Of a stretch of 21,643 nt of DNA, positions 14,946-21,643 are shown piece after piece; positions within the stretch are counted from its first letter, which is position 1, and each line of letters begins with the position of its first letter. Below the pieces are notes generated by a model. The model had not been told where the DNA came from and ran no database searches. It was given only the letters and a program-made list of their open reading frames with translations. The DNA is taken from assembly GCA_964440605.1 (NCBI GenBank), contig CAYTSW010000037.1:1-21643 (forward strand), given 5' to 3'. This DNA comes from CAYTSW01 sp964440605 (GTDB lineage: Bacteria; Planctomycetota; Phycisphaerae; Phycisphaerales; UBA1924). The position numbers and the translations under genes were made by a program.

Positions 14946-15815
14946 TCACTTCATCGGCGCGTCGCGGGGCGTGTTGGAGCGGGCGGGCGCGTCGCTCGGA
15001 GCGGCCGAAGACCGCGGGGCCCCGCCGCCGGTCATGCCCCGCGTGCTCGGGACGAGGTAGACCTCGACGCGGCGGTTCGCGGGGGTGTTGCCATCGGGGT
15101 TGTTGGGCACCGCGGGCCGTTGCGCGCCCCACCCGGCAACGAGCAGCCGGTCGGCGTCCACGCCGTCGCGCTCGAGCTCACGCGCGACCGAGATCGCGCG
15201 GTGGGCCGAGAGGTGCCGGTTGGTCGGGTGCTTGCGCACGGTCGCGGGATTGCTGGGCCGCTGGCTGTCGGTGTGGCCCTCGATCCGCACGTCGTAGCCC
15301 TGAGCCGCGGAGCTCATCAGGACGCGGGCGAGCTGACGCAGCCCGTCCTTGGCCTGGTCACGCAGCTCGTCCGAGCCGGAGGCGAAGGTGAGATCACTGG
15401 CGAAGGCCACGCGTCCCTGATCGGCGTCGTAGCGCATCAGCCCCGGGAAGCTGGCGGCGAGACGGCGCAAGTCGCGATCGAGCCCGGGGTCGAGCCCGCC
15501 GAACGAAACGTCGCGGATCGCGGCGTCGGCCTCGTCGATCGACATCGCCAAAGCATCCATCTGGCTCATCATCTGCTCACGCTCCTGGCGGAGCCGCTGG
15601 TTTTCCGACTCCAGCGCGGTGTCGGCACGGTCGCGAGCGGCCAGAGCGGCCTCCAGCGTCTGGACCTCCTGAGCGAGCTCCAGGTTGCGGGCTTCGAGGG
15701 CGCGGGCGGTGCCGGCCGTGCGGTCGTACTCGTCCTGATTGACGCACCCGCCCAGCGCGGGCGCGAGAGCGGCGGCGAGCATGAGCGTGAGCAGTGATCG
15801 GACTGAGTTGGTCAT
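14946..15815 (-). CDS. OmpA/Pal-domain lipoprotein with coiled coil
   Basis: The 289-residue product has a lipoprotein signal (lipobox LGGC, Cys24), a coiled coil at about 31-95 (heptad-like runs of Leu, Glu and Arg), a linker, and an OmpA C-terminal domain at about 137-256. The domain shows TFASGSDELRDQA, VRIEGHTDSQRP, NRHLSAHRAISVARELERDG and ANRRVEVYLVP, the residues by which OmpA/Pal proteins hold diaminopimelate of peptidoglycan. It should tether the outer membrane to the cell wall. The tail after 260 is low-complexity Ala/Pro/Ser. The open frame extends upstream to 16127, but the methionine at 15815 directly starts the signal sequence and has an AAGGCAGAAG purine stretch before it. It leads the minus-strand pair with MlaE; an envelope-lipid role together is inference. 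Confidence 0.92.
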   Translation of the reverse strand: MTNSVRSLLTLMLAAALAPALGGCVNQDEYDRTAGTARALEARNLELAQEVQTLEAALAARDRADTALESENQRLRQEREQMMSQMDALAMSIDEADAAIRDVSFGGLDPGLDRDLRRLAASFPGLMRYDADQGRVAFASDLTFASGSDELRDQAKDGLRQLARVLMSSAAQGYDVRIEGHTDSQRPSNPATVRKHPTNRHLSAHRAISVARELERDGVDADRLLVAGWGAQRPAVPNNPDGNTPANRRVEVYLVPSTRGMTGGGAPRSSAAPSDAPARSNTPRDAPMK

Positions 15816-15930
15816 GGTCTTCTGCCTTGATGAAGGGGTCGGGCCGAGGGGCGACAGGCCCACGCGTGCGGGGAGAACGAGCTGCGCACGCTGCACGCCG
15901 GGGCTGGGTCGATCCATACCATAGCCTTTT

Positions 15931-15949
15931 CGGACGTGCGCAGCGTCCG
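15931..15949. promoter_or_regulatory. Inverted repeat in the divergent intergenic region
   Basis: CGGACG and CGTCCG form a perfect 6-bp inverted repeat around a 7-base loop (TGCGCAG). It lies in the 166-bp region between the divergent OmpA-lipoprotein and amidohydrolase genes, where a regulator of either could bind. Next to it, at about 15912-15924, the minus strand reads TATGGTATGGAT, a possible -10 element for the OmpA gene, but I found no convincing -35. It could also be chance in GC-rich DNA. Confidence 0.25.
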
Positions 15950-15981
15950 TGAGGAACCATCGGCGAGGCCCTTGTCCACGC

Positions 15982-17343
15982 ATGAATCCCCGTCCGAGCG
16001 AGCCGACGTCGCCTAGCTCTGAGCCGGTGCGCACGCCGTTGTTCGTGGAAGCGGGCGCCGTGCTCGACGCCGACACCGTCGCCGCCTCCCCCGGGGCCGT
16101 GCTCATCGACCAGGCGTGGCCGCACACGCTGGTCGCGGCGGGGCAGCCCGACGCGGTGGCGGCTCACCCGCTGGCACGCGACGCCCCTCGCGTCGCCCTG
16201 CCCGAGGCGGTCGTGACCCCGGCGCTCGTCAACGCCCACGCGCACTTGGATCTCACGCACATCGGCCCCCAGCCGTACGAGCGGGAGGGCGGGTTCGTGG
16301 GCTGGGTGAACCGCCTCCGCGCGCTGCGAGGCGCTTCGGACGACGCGATCCGCGCGTCCGTCGACGACGGCATCGCACGGTCGATCGCGGGGGGCGTCGG
16401 CGCAGTCGGGGACATCGCCGGCGTCGGATCGCTCGTGCCAACGGAGCGTCTGCACGCCAGCGGTCTGGCGGGGGTGAGCTACGTGGAGTTCTTCGGGCAC
16501 GGCTCTCGCCAGGCGCGCGCGATCGGCGCGATGCGTGAGATCGCGTCGCACGCGGGCGACGCCGCGGGTCGGTGCGTACGCATCGGCCTCCAGCCGCACG
16601 CGCCCTACTCGTGTGGCTCGCTGGTGTACGAGGTGGCGGCGTCGCTGGCGCAGGACGCGGGCGTGCCCGTCGCGACGCATCTGGCGGAAACGCCGGACGA
16701 GCGGGACTTCGTCGCCTCGGGCGGCGGAGCGTTCCGCGGTCTGCTCGAATCGCTCGGCGTGTGGGAAGACGTGATCGCCGAAGACGTCGGGCGCGGGCGA
16801 TCGCCCGTCGAGCATCTGCGCGTGCATTTGGAACGAGCGCCGTTCCTGCTGGCCCATGTCAACGACGTGAGCGAAGCCGAAGTGCGTATGCTCGCGCTGA
16901 CGTCGTGCGCAGTCGCGTACAGCCCGCGCTGCCACGCGTACTTTGAGAGGGAAGGCGACTTCGGGCCGCATCCCTTCGAGCACATGCTCGCGGTCGGGGT
17001 GCCGGTAGCGCTGGGGACGGACTCGGTCGTGAACCTGCCGCCCGAAGAATCGGGCCGGCTCTCCGTACTGGACGACGCTCGCCTGGTGTGGCAGACGCGC
17101 GGGACCGACGCGCGCACGCTGCTGGCGATGATGACAACGCACGGCCTGCGCGTGCTCCGCATGGATCCGACGCTTGGACGACTCATCGCGGGGCCGACGC
17201 TGGGCCTCATCGCGCTGCGAACGCCGCGGCGCCCGGCAGACAATGCGTCAGCGACGGCGTGGCTCGAAGCCGCACTCACCGACGGCGCCTGCGAGCCGCG
17301 GTGGGTGGTCGGCATCGGCGCGGACGCGAAGGCCGGGGCGTGA
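15982..17343 (+). CDS. Amidohydrolase, aminodeoxyfutalosine deaminase-like
   Basis: This 453-residue protein is a metal-dependent amidohydrolase of the TRZ/ATZ, adenine-type deaminase group. The metal and catalytic sites are visible: HAH at 86-88 in NAHAHLDLTH, His206 in QPHAPYSCG, His233 and Glu236 in ATHLAETPDE, His292 in LLAHVND, and Asp347 in VALGTDSVVN. The stretch YSPRCHAYF followed by HPFEHMLAVGV resembles aminodeoxyfutalosine deaminase (MqnX), which turns aminodeoxyfutalosine into futalosine in the alternative menaquinone pathway known from planctomycetes. A guanine- or adenosine-type deaminase is the main alternative. ATG 15982 was chosen; an upstream in-frame GTG (15949) and the downstream GTG 16027 are possible, and no start has a strong ribosome site. 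The last four bases overlap the DNA glycosylase start (GTGA), implying coupled translation. Other menaquinone genes are not in the window. Confidence 0.88.
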   Translation: MNPRPSEPTSPSSEPVRTPLFVEAGAVLDADTVAASPGAVLIDQAWPHTLVAAGQPDAVAAHPLARDAPRVALPEAVVTPALVNAHAHLDLTHIGPQPYEREGGFVGWVNRLRALRGASDDAIRASVDDGIARSIAGGVGAVGDIAGVGSLVPTERLHASGLAGVSYVEFFGHGSRQARAIGAMREIASHAGDAAGRCVRIGLQPHAPYSCGSLVYEVAASLAQDAGVPVATHLAETPDERDFVASGGGAFRGLLESLGVWEDVIAEDVGRGRSPVEHLRVHLERAPFLLAHVNDVSEAEVRMLALTSCAVAYSPRCHAYFEREGDFGPHPFEHMLAVGVPVALGTDSVVNLPPEESGRLSVLDDARLVWQTRGTDARTLLAMMTTHGLRVLRMDPTLGRLIAGPTLGLIALRTPRRPADNASATAWLEAALTDGACEPRWVVGIGADAKAGA

Positions 17344-17963
17344 GCGGCGAGCGGTTGAGCCAACGCTTCTTCGCGACCGACGCCGCGACGCTGGCGCAGC
17401 GATTGATCGGCAAGCGCCTGGTGCGCGTGCTGCCTGATGGCGCGCGCTTGTCCGGGGTGGTGGTGGAGACCGAGGCGTACCTCGGCGTGCACGACAAGGC
17501 GGCTCACTCGGCAGGCGGTCGGCGGACGCCACGCACAGAGCCCATGTTCGACCGGGCGGGCACGTCGTACGTCTTTTTGACCTACGGGATGCACCACTGC
17601 CTGAATATTGTCTGTGGAAAAGTGGGAGAACCAACGGCGGTGCTGGTCCGAGCGTTGGAGCCCGAACAGGGTGTCGAGCGGATGCGGGCGCTGCGTTCGG
17701 CCCGGCCGCGCAAGCACCCCGTCCCCGATCGGGCGCTCACATCGGGCCCGGCACGCCTGTCCGAGGCGTTGGACATCGATCGGGGCCTGAACCACACCGA
17801 CCTGACCACCAATGCGGAGTTGTTTCTCGAGCACGCGCCGACCGCTCGCCAGCGGGGGTGGACGCTCGCGGTCGGGCCTCGCATCGGCATCGACTATGCG
17901 CAGGAATGGAAGCATGCGCCACTGCGTTGGTGGGTGAAGGATCACCGCCACGTCAGCCGATAA
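17340..17963 (+). CDS. mpg: 3-methyladenine DNA glycosylase (AAG/MPG family)
   Basis: The 207-residue product matches the single-domain alkyladenine glycosylase family (PF02245, usually near 200 residues), which excises alkylated and deaminated purines to start base excision repair. Visible family motifs are RFFATDAATLAQRLIGKRL, VVETEAYLGVHDKAAHS (Glu45, Tyr47 and His56 corresponding to human Glu125, Tyr127 and His136), GTSYVFLTYGMHHCLNIV (the Tyr that wedges into DNA), VLVRALEPEQG, TSGPARL and AVGPRIGIDY. The open frame extends upstream to 17088, but that part lies inside the amidohydrolase. GTG 17340 gives the family's normal length and a 4-nt overlap (GTGA) with the upstream stop. Coupling of a base-repair enzyme with a metabolic deaminase is probably just operon convenience. 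Confidence 0.95.
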   Translation: MSGERLSQRFFATDAATLAQRLIGKRLVRVLPDGARLSGVVVETEAYLGVHDKAAHSAGGRRTPRTEPMFDRAGTSYVFLTYGMHHCLNIVCGKVGEPTAVLVRALEPEQGVERMRALRSARPRKHPVPDRALTSGPARLSEALDIDRGLNHTDLTTNAELFLEHAPTARQRGWTLAVGPRIGIDYAQEWKHAPLRWWVKDHRHVSR

Positions 17964-17988
17964 CCCGGTTCCGGCGCGGGTCCATAAG

Positions 17989-18016
17989 TGGAACCGTGCT
18001 CGGGCCGCGATAAGAT
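17989..18016 (+). promoter_or_regulatory. Possible promoter upstream of the Minf_1886 gene
   Basis: TGGAAC (17989-17994) and TAAGAT (18011-18016) are 16 bases apart. The second matches four of six bases of the sigma70 -10 box, the first only three of the -35 box. The pair lies 54 bases before the start codon, in the 107-bp gap after the glycosylase gene, which is where a promoter would be expected. The GGAAC core also resembles an ECF-sigma -35 element. This is weak evidence. Confidence 0.3.
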
Positions 18017-18058
18017 GGATGGAGCGAATGGGCTTCGATCCGAGGCGGTCGGGGCTCC

Positions 18059-18064
18059 GAGGAG
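18059..18064 (+). promoter_or_regulatory. Strong ribosome binding site before the Minf_1886 gene
   Basis: GAGGAG ends six bases before GTG 18071. It is the best Shine-Dalgarno match in the window and fixes this GTG as the start. Confidence 0.7.
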
Positions 18065-18070
18065 TCACAC

Positions 18071-18457
18071 GTGAACGGCCACCTCGCCATCGTCTGGGAC
18101 CAGATACGCGACAAGCACCGGCCCTTCCCGCCGGCGGCGTATGTCTTCGTGCAGGCCGGGCTCCGACAGACCGTCGAGCGGTTGATCAAAGAAGAAGACC
18201 TCTGCGAGAGCCGACACGTCAGCGGGCAGGAGCTCTGCCTGGGTCTGCGTGAGCACGCGATCAGCAAGTTCGGGCTCCTGGCCCGAACGGTGCTCGACTC
18301 GTGGAACATCACGCGGACCGACGACTTCGGCACGATCGTCTTTGACCTGGTCGAAGCGGGGTTGCTCCGCAAGACCGAGGAAGACCGGCTCGACGACTTC
18401 GCGGGCGTGTACGACTTCGACGAGGCCTTCGGTCGCCCGTTCTCGAACGTCGCCTGA
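18071..18457 (+). CDS. Minf_1886 family protein (Planctomycetes/Verrucomicrobia conserved, unknown function)
   Basis: This 128-residue cytoplasmic protein fits the Minf_1886 family, a conserved hypothetical family that I know only from Planctomycetes and Verrucomicrobia. Diagnostic stretches are AAYVFVQAGLRQTV near residue 23, HVSGQELCLGLREHAISKFG (49-68), ARTVLDSWNITRTDDFGTIV and a C-terminal KTEEDRLDDFAGVYDFDEAF. No signal peptide, membrane segment or catalytic motif is visible; it is small, mostly helical and acidic at the C-terminus. The start is GTG with a strong GAGGAG site. It lies between a DNA glycosylase and a membrane protein, 53 bases before the latter, so it may lead a short transcript. 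Function is unknown; the family call rests on recall, not on a search. Confidence 0.88.
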   Translation: MNGHLAIVWDQIRDKHRPFPPAAYVFVQAGLRQTVERLIKEEDLCESRHVSGQELCLGLREHAISKFGLLARTVLDSWNITRTDDFGTIVFDLVEAGLLRKTEEDRLDDFAGVYDFDEAFGRPFSNVA

Positions 18458-18510
18458 GCGTCCGCACGAGACATGCAGGATCGAGACGGCGCGGGTAACG
18501 TGTCGCGGTT

Positions 18511-19920
18511 ATGAGCGATGAGCCTCCGACGCCCACGCGTCGCGATCGTGACTGGTCGTCATTGCATCTTTGGCAGATCCAGCCGATCCGAGACGTTCTG
18601 ACGGTCCTCGCTGCCATCGTGCTGGTCTACCTGGGGTACCTGCTGAGTCCGGTGACGGTGCCAATGCTGCTGGCGCTCCTGCTGGCCTATTTGGTCGAGC
18701 CGGTGGTGCGCCTCATGCGCGCGCGGATGCCGTGGGTGACGCGACCGATCGCGGCGGGGGTGATCATCGTGGGGATGGCGCTGCTCGTGGTCGTCCCGGT
18801 CGGCGTCGGGCTCACGGTCGGGGTCGTACAGGCCACCGGCTTTGTCAACGAGCTGACGGACAACCTCAGCGATCTGCGCGCTTCGGTGGATGACCCGGAC
18901 GATTGGCAGAAGCGTCAGGAGCTGCCGCAGCAGTGGTGGCCGGTACGGGACTATCTCGTCGGGCTGACGCTCGACGACGATGTTGTGCCGGACGCAGGGG
19001 ACGTCGACGCGCCCGGGGAGGAGTCGCAGCAGGGCGGTGATGGACAAGAAGCGGTCGAGGGATCGGCGGCAACGGGTGTGTTACCGCCCGCGCCGCCTCC
19101 TGAAGAACTCACGGCGACGCAGCGGCTGCTGCAGCAGGCGTTGCGCGCCACGACGACGTACATCGAGGACAACCTGAAGACGATCACGGAGAACCTGCCG
19201 CGCGCACTCGAGACCGGCGCGGCGCTGCTCGGCTCGATCGCGGGGGCGTTCGGATCGCTGTTTCTGCTGAGCTTCGGGCTATTCCTGACGCTGTTCTTCT
19301 TTTTCTTCTTCTGCTCGGGTCTGGGCGCGGTGAAGCGGTTCCTCGAGGAGCTGATCCCGAGCGGTCATCGCCCGGAGGCGTTGCAGCTCGCCCACCAGAT
19401 GGACGCGGTGATCGCGGCGTTCGTGCGCGGGCGGCTGACGATCATGGTGATCCTGTCGATCGAGTTCGTGATCGCCTACTGGCTGATCGGCGTGCCCGCG
19501 CCGCTGCTGGTCGGGCTGCTGGTCGGCGTCCTGAGCATCGTGCCCTACCTCTCGCTCATCGGCATCCCGATCTCGATCGGTCTGATGTGGATCGGCGACA
19601 CCTCGGGCGCGTCGTGGCACCAGGAGTGGTGGTGGGTGCTCGGCGCTCCGACGGTGGTGTACTTCATCGTCCAGGCGACGGACGACTACGTCTGGACGCC
19701 GCTCATCCAGGGCAAGGCGACCGGCATGGACACGCCGACGATCCTCTTCGCGGTGCTCGCGGGCGGCATCCTCGCGGGGTTCTACGGCGTTCTGATTGCT
19801 ATCCCCACCGCGGCGTGCCTGAAGATCCTCGTCCGCGAGGTCGTGTGGCCCAAGTTCAAGGCGTGGATCGAGGGCCACGCACGCGACCCGCTCCCGATCA
19901 AGCGCGAGTCGAGCGAGTAG
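18511..19920 (+). CDS. AI-2E family transporter (PerM/TqsA-like)
   Basis: The 469-residue integral membrane protein belongs to the AI-2E transporter family (PF01594, also PerM, YdiK, TqsA), whose members export autoinducer-2 or act as ion or solute antiporters; the substrate cannot be told here. Hydrophobic segments lie at about 28-46, 49-68 and 79-108, then a soluble region to about 235, then a paired helix 236-268 with six consecutive phenylalanines, and further helices to about 440. The hallmark pieces are PVTVPMLLALLLAYLVEPVV near the start and, later, GVLSIVPYLSLIGIPI and a final GGILAGFYGVLIAIPTAA. The soluble part carries an unusual Gly/Glu/Pro-rich insert at about 155-200. ATG 18511 has no clear ribosome site, and 53 bases separate it from the Minf_1886 gene. 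Confidence 0.92.
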   Translation: MSDEPPTPTRRDRDWSSLHLWQIQPIRDVLTVLAAIVLVYLGYLLSPVTVPMLLALLLAYLVEPVVRLMRARMPWVTRPIAAGVIIVGMALLVVVPVGVGLTVGVVQATGFVNELTDNLSDLRASVDDPDDWQKRQELPQQWWPVRDYLVGLTLDDDVVPDAGDVDAPGEESQQGGDGQEAVEGSAATGVLPPAPPPEELTATQRLLQQALRATTTYIEDNLKTITENLPRALETGAALLGSIAGAFGSLFLLSFGLFLTLFFFFFFCSGLGAVKRFLEELIPSGHRPEALQLAHQMDAVIAAFVRGRLTIMVILSIEFVIAYWLIGVPAPLLVGLLVGVLSIVPYLSLIGIPISIGLMWIGDTSGASWHQEWWWVLGAPTVVYFIVQATDDYVWTPLIQGKATGMDTPTILFAVLAGGILAGFYGVLIAIPTAACLKILVREVVWPKFKAWIEGHARDPLPIKRESSE

Positions 19921-19948
19921 AAACGCCTGTACGGGCTAGGATCGAGGC

Positions 19949-20311
19949 ATGAGGGTTCGGCTGGTCAAAGTATTCGACTTCGAGGCGGCGCATTGGTTGC
20001 CCACCTTTCCTGAAGGGCACAAATGCCGCCGCCTGCATGGGCACTCGTTCAAGGCGGAGGTCATCGTCGAAGGCGATGTGGACGAGGCCGAGGGGTACCT
20101 GATCGATTACGCCGACATCAAGGCCGCCATCACGCCGCTGCGTGAGCGGTTGGACCATCGCTGCCTGAACGATGTCGAGGGGCTCGAGAATCCCACGAGC
20201 GAGGCCATCGCGCGGTGGATTTTCGACCGGCTCAGGGAGCGGCTGCCGCTGCTGCGCGAGGTCGTCGTGCACGAGACGTGCACGAGCCGTTGCCACTACT
20301 TCGGCGAGTAA
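19949..20311 (+). CDS. queD: QueD, 6-carboxy-5,6,7,8-tetrahydropterin synthase
   Basis: The 120-residue protein is of the QueD/PTPS family and makes 6-carboxy-tetrahydropterin from dihydroneopterin triphosphate, the first dedicated step to 7-deazaguanine (preQ0, queuosine). Zinc ligands His15 (FEAAHWLP), His30 and His32 (RRLHGHSF), catalytic Cys26 (GHKCRRLHGH), Asp69-His70 (RLDHRCLND) and Glu109 (VVHETCTS) are all in place, matching E. coli QueD residues one position later. Length is normal for the family. ATG 19949 follows TAGGA (19937-19941) by seven bases. It lies 28 bases after the AI-2E gene, so it may share its transcript. No queC, queE or queF is in the window. Confidence 0.95.
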   Translation: MRVRLVKVFDFEAAHWLPTFPEGHKCRRLHGHSFKAEVIVEGDVDEAEGYLIDYADIKAAITPLRERLDHRCLNDVEGLENPTSEAIARWIFDRLRERLPLLREVVVHETCTSRCHYFGE

Positions 20312-20319
20312 ATCGCCGA
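20301..20319. terminator. Hairpin between convergent queD and secreted-protein genes
   Basis: TCGGCGA (20301-20307) and TCGCCGA (20313-20319) form a perfect 7-bp stem around GTAAA, overlapping the queD stop codon. It sits between two convergent genes whose stops are 18 bases apart, where a bidirectional terminator would be expected. There is no T-tract on either side, so if it terminates transcription it is not a textbook intrinsic terminator. Confidence 0.4.
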
Positions 20320-20329
20320 GTGTCGTCGA

Positions 20330-21052
20330 TCAGCGGATCGGCTGGTCGGGTGGCAGCACGCGCGGCGTGCGGCGCTTGACCGTCTCCTGCGGCTCCACCA
20401 CGCGCTCCGCTTGCTTCTTCTCGGTTACCGGCTCGCTGGCGGCGGCTTCCGGTTCCGGCGAAGCGAACACCGCGTCAACGGGGCGGTCCGCCACGTCGTC
20501 GGCGGGGAGCACGCGTGGCGCCGGACCGCCATTGCCCTGCGCTCGAGTGCGACGGACGACGCTGGCCGGCGAGCCCCCGAAGGAACGCACGTTGAGGATG
20601 TAGCCCCGCTGCTCAAGGAACTGATTGCGCGAGAGGCGCAGGTCGTTCACGAGACCATCGTCGCGCACGAAGGGCAACTGGCGGCGGATTTCGTCAGCGG
20701 TCGCTTCGTTCACGCTGTCCCAAGGGCTGATCAAGACCGGCGATGCGAGCGCGGAGACGCGGACCCCGATGAGGTCGTCGGCCATGGAAATCGGCGCGCC
20801 GAACTCGATCGGCCCACCGCCGAGCGCGTAGTGACGCTCGAGCCGCTGTTGCAGTGGGGTAGCGGCGGTGCGGTAGGGCTGTACGAACCCGGGCCTTGCG
20901 GTGGAGTCGACGGTGCGATCGGGGTAGGGGTTCACAGACAGAAGGCGACCGTTCTCAGGAACGACCGCGACGACGGGGGCGAGGCGATCATGGGCGTTAG
21001 CGGCACTGGTGCCAGCGAGGACGAACGCGGCGGCAAGCAAGAGGCGGTGCAT
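20330..21052 (-). CDS. Secreted protein of unknown function
   Basis: The 240-residue product starts with a clear signal peptide (LLLAAAFVLAGTSAANA, cleavage before HD at about residue 21). The mature part has a region to about residue 160 with VVAVVPENGRLLSVNPYP, an FGAPISMADDLIGV segment and a charged helix-like stretch (ATADEIRRQLPFVRDD, RLSRNQFLEQRGY). The rest is low-complexity, Pro/Glu/Arg-rich, and contains two short copies of an APRVLPADD / TPRVLPPDQ motif about 50 residues apart, the second near the C-terminus. I recognise no family. GGAG lies eight bases before the ATG (complement of 21061-21064), and the 133-bp gap to the glycosyltransferase stop could hold its promoter. The signal peptide and ribosome site make this strand much more likely than the overlapping plus-strand frame. 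It is probably periplasmic or extracellular. Confidence 0.8.
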   Translation of the reverse strand: MHRLLLAAAFVLAGTSAANAHDRLAPVVAVVPENGRLLSVNPYPDRTVDSTARPGFVQPYRTAATPLQQRLERHYALGGGPIEFGAPISMADDLIGVRVSALASPVLISPWDSVNEATADEIRRQLPFVRDDGLVNDLRLSRNQFLEQRGYILNVRSFGGSPASVVRRTRAQGNGGPAPRVLPADDVADRPVDAVFASPEPEAAASEPVTEKKQAERVVEPQETVKRRTPRVLPPDQPIR

Positions 21053-21185
21053 ATCTTGAACTCCGTTGGAGTGGTCTGGAACTGGTGCGCAACCGTAAGA
21101 CTGGCACTATCAATACGATGCGCGCTGGTGCGTGAGTTTCCACTCATTCGCCGGATGCCCGCTCACGCGACGTGCGCCGGTCCGA

Positions 21186-21643
21186 TCACGCCGACGCTGC
21201 CTCGAACGGGAGTGGTTCGTCGGCGAGGACGGCCTCGTAGGCCTCCACCAGACGATCGAGTTGGCGGTGCGCGGGTCGGCGTTCTCGGACCTGTTCCCAG
21301 CCCTTCTCGGCGAGCCGCTGGAGAGAGACGGAATCGGCGAGCACGGTGCGCAGCGCGTCGATCCAGTCTTCGGGCGTGGGCCGCTCGACGAGGAGGGCGA
21401 CGCCGGAGGTCGCGGTGGCCTCGATCAGCGGATCGGGACGCGCCAGGACGACAACGCCCGAGGCCATCGCGTCCAGGAGAATCGTGCGGAGCTCGCCCAG
21501 CATGTCGGGGAACGCGACCACGTCGGTCTCGAGCACGAGATCGCGCCGCGATTCCATGTCGGCGATGAGCGAGAGCCGATCGAGCAGCCCCAGCTTGTCG
21601 GCCCGTCGCCAGATCGAGGGTTGTTGCTCGACCGCGCTGGCGT
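21186..21643 (-). CDS. GT4-type glycosyltransferase, C-terminal part (5' end outside window)
   Basis: The frame is open to the window edge, giving about 151 residues ending at TGA (21186-21188). They match the C-terminal Rossmann half of group 1 (GT4) glycosyltransferases, which transfer sugars from nucleotide donors. The stretch RADKLGLLDRLSLIADMESR, then TDVVAFPDMLGELRTILLDA with MASGVVVLARPDP corresponds to the donor-binding ExxxxxxxE region (Glu of GELR is where the family's EPFG-like motif lies), and the following ALLVERPTPEDWIDALRTVL is the usual helix of the nucleotide-binding lobe. The ATG at 21557 is internal, not the start. Typical targets are surface polysaccharide or lipid precursors; the exact sugar cannot be told. 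Confidence 0.82.
   Translation of the reverse strand, partial: ASAVEQQPSIWRRADKLGLLDRLSLIADMESRRDLVLETDVVAFPDMLGELRTILLDAMASGVVVLARPDPLIEATATSGVALLVERPTPEDWIDALRTVLADSVSLQRLAEKGWEQVRERRPAHRQLDRLVEAYEAVLADEPLPFEAASA

Noticed and set aside
14349..15797. Plus-strand frame of 482 codons opposite MlaE and the OmpA lipoprotein
   Set aside because: The minus-strand genes have family motifs, lipobox and membrane segments; this frame shows no domain.
15577..17142. Minus-strand frame of 521 codons opposite the amidohydrolase
   Set aside because: It has no recognisable family, while the plus strand has the full set of amidohydrolase metal-site motifs.
19285..19315. Run of phenylalanine codons in the AI-2E gene as a possible frameshift site
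   Set aside because: The run is TTC/TTT codons in a membrane segment and the frame continues normally on both sides, so no recoding is needed.
20411..21568. Plus-strand frame of 385 codons opposite the secreted protein and the glycosyltransferase
   Set aside because: It has no domain and turns strongly Arg/Gly/Pro-rich, while the minus strand has a signal peptide, a ribosome site and a glycosyltransferase signature.

Overview
The window is GC-rich bacterial DNA that reads as a member of the Planctomycetota, probably of the Phycisphaerae. Three things point there: a Minf_1886-type gene (a family I know only from Planctomycetes and Verrucomicrobia), a secreted enzyme ending in the EF-hand/dockerin-like repeats and the DCN-x-NG-x-x-DG motif common in planctomycete secreted proteins, and a very large gene. 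Thirteen protein genes are supported, two of them cut by the window edges. No rRNA, tRNA, CRISPR array, insertion sequence or integrase was seen, and no gene-free stretch exceeds about 300 bases.

Region 1 (1-12242, + strand) is an outer-membrane secretion locus. It has the C-terminal end of a GspC/PilP-like inner-membrane protein, then a single open gene of about 11.3 kb encoding a secretin, then a small lipoprotein whose start codon overlaps the secretin stop by one base. The secretin has a signal peptide, one N0-type domain, about 38 consecutive N1-type (secretin_N) domains by my count by eye, and a C-terminal secretin barrel domain. Familiar GspD proteins carry about three N1-type domains. 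This is the standout feature. A 100-N scaffold gap lies inside the gene. It is flanked by identical 32-bp copies, and deleting one copy plus the Ns removes exactly 132 nt (44 codons) and restores a normal repeat, so the gap is probably an assembly artefact and nothing is missing.

Region 2 (12279-15815, - strand) holds an OmpA-domain lipoprotein followed by an MlaE-type lipid-transport permease (probably one operon), then a secreted PQQ-type sugar dehydrogenase with a dockerin-like tail that ends at a hairpin plus T-tract terminator. All three act in or beyond the cell envelope.

Region 3 (15982-20311, + strand) is metabolic and housekeeping: an amidohydrolase resembling aminodeoxyfutalosine deaminase (menaquinone by the futalosine route), a 3-methyladenine DNA glycosylase overlapping it by 4 nt, the Minf_1886 protein, an AI-2E-family membrane protein, and QueD (queuosine precursor synthesis).

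Region 4 (20330-21643, - strand) has an unrecognised secreted protein and the C-terminal part of a GT4-type glycosyltransferase running off the window.

The secretin locus is the candidate for an undescribed system. If each N1-type domain forms its own ring, as N1-N3 do in GspD, the protein would build a very long periplasmic tube. That is inference; the domain count and gene integrity are read directly from the sequence.
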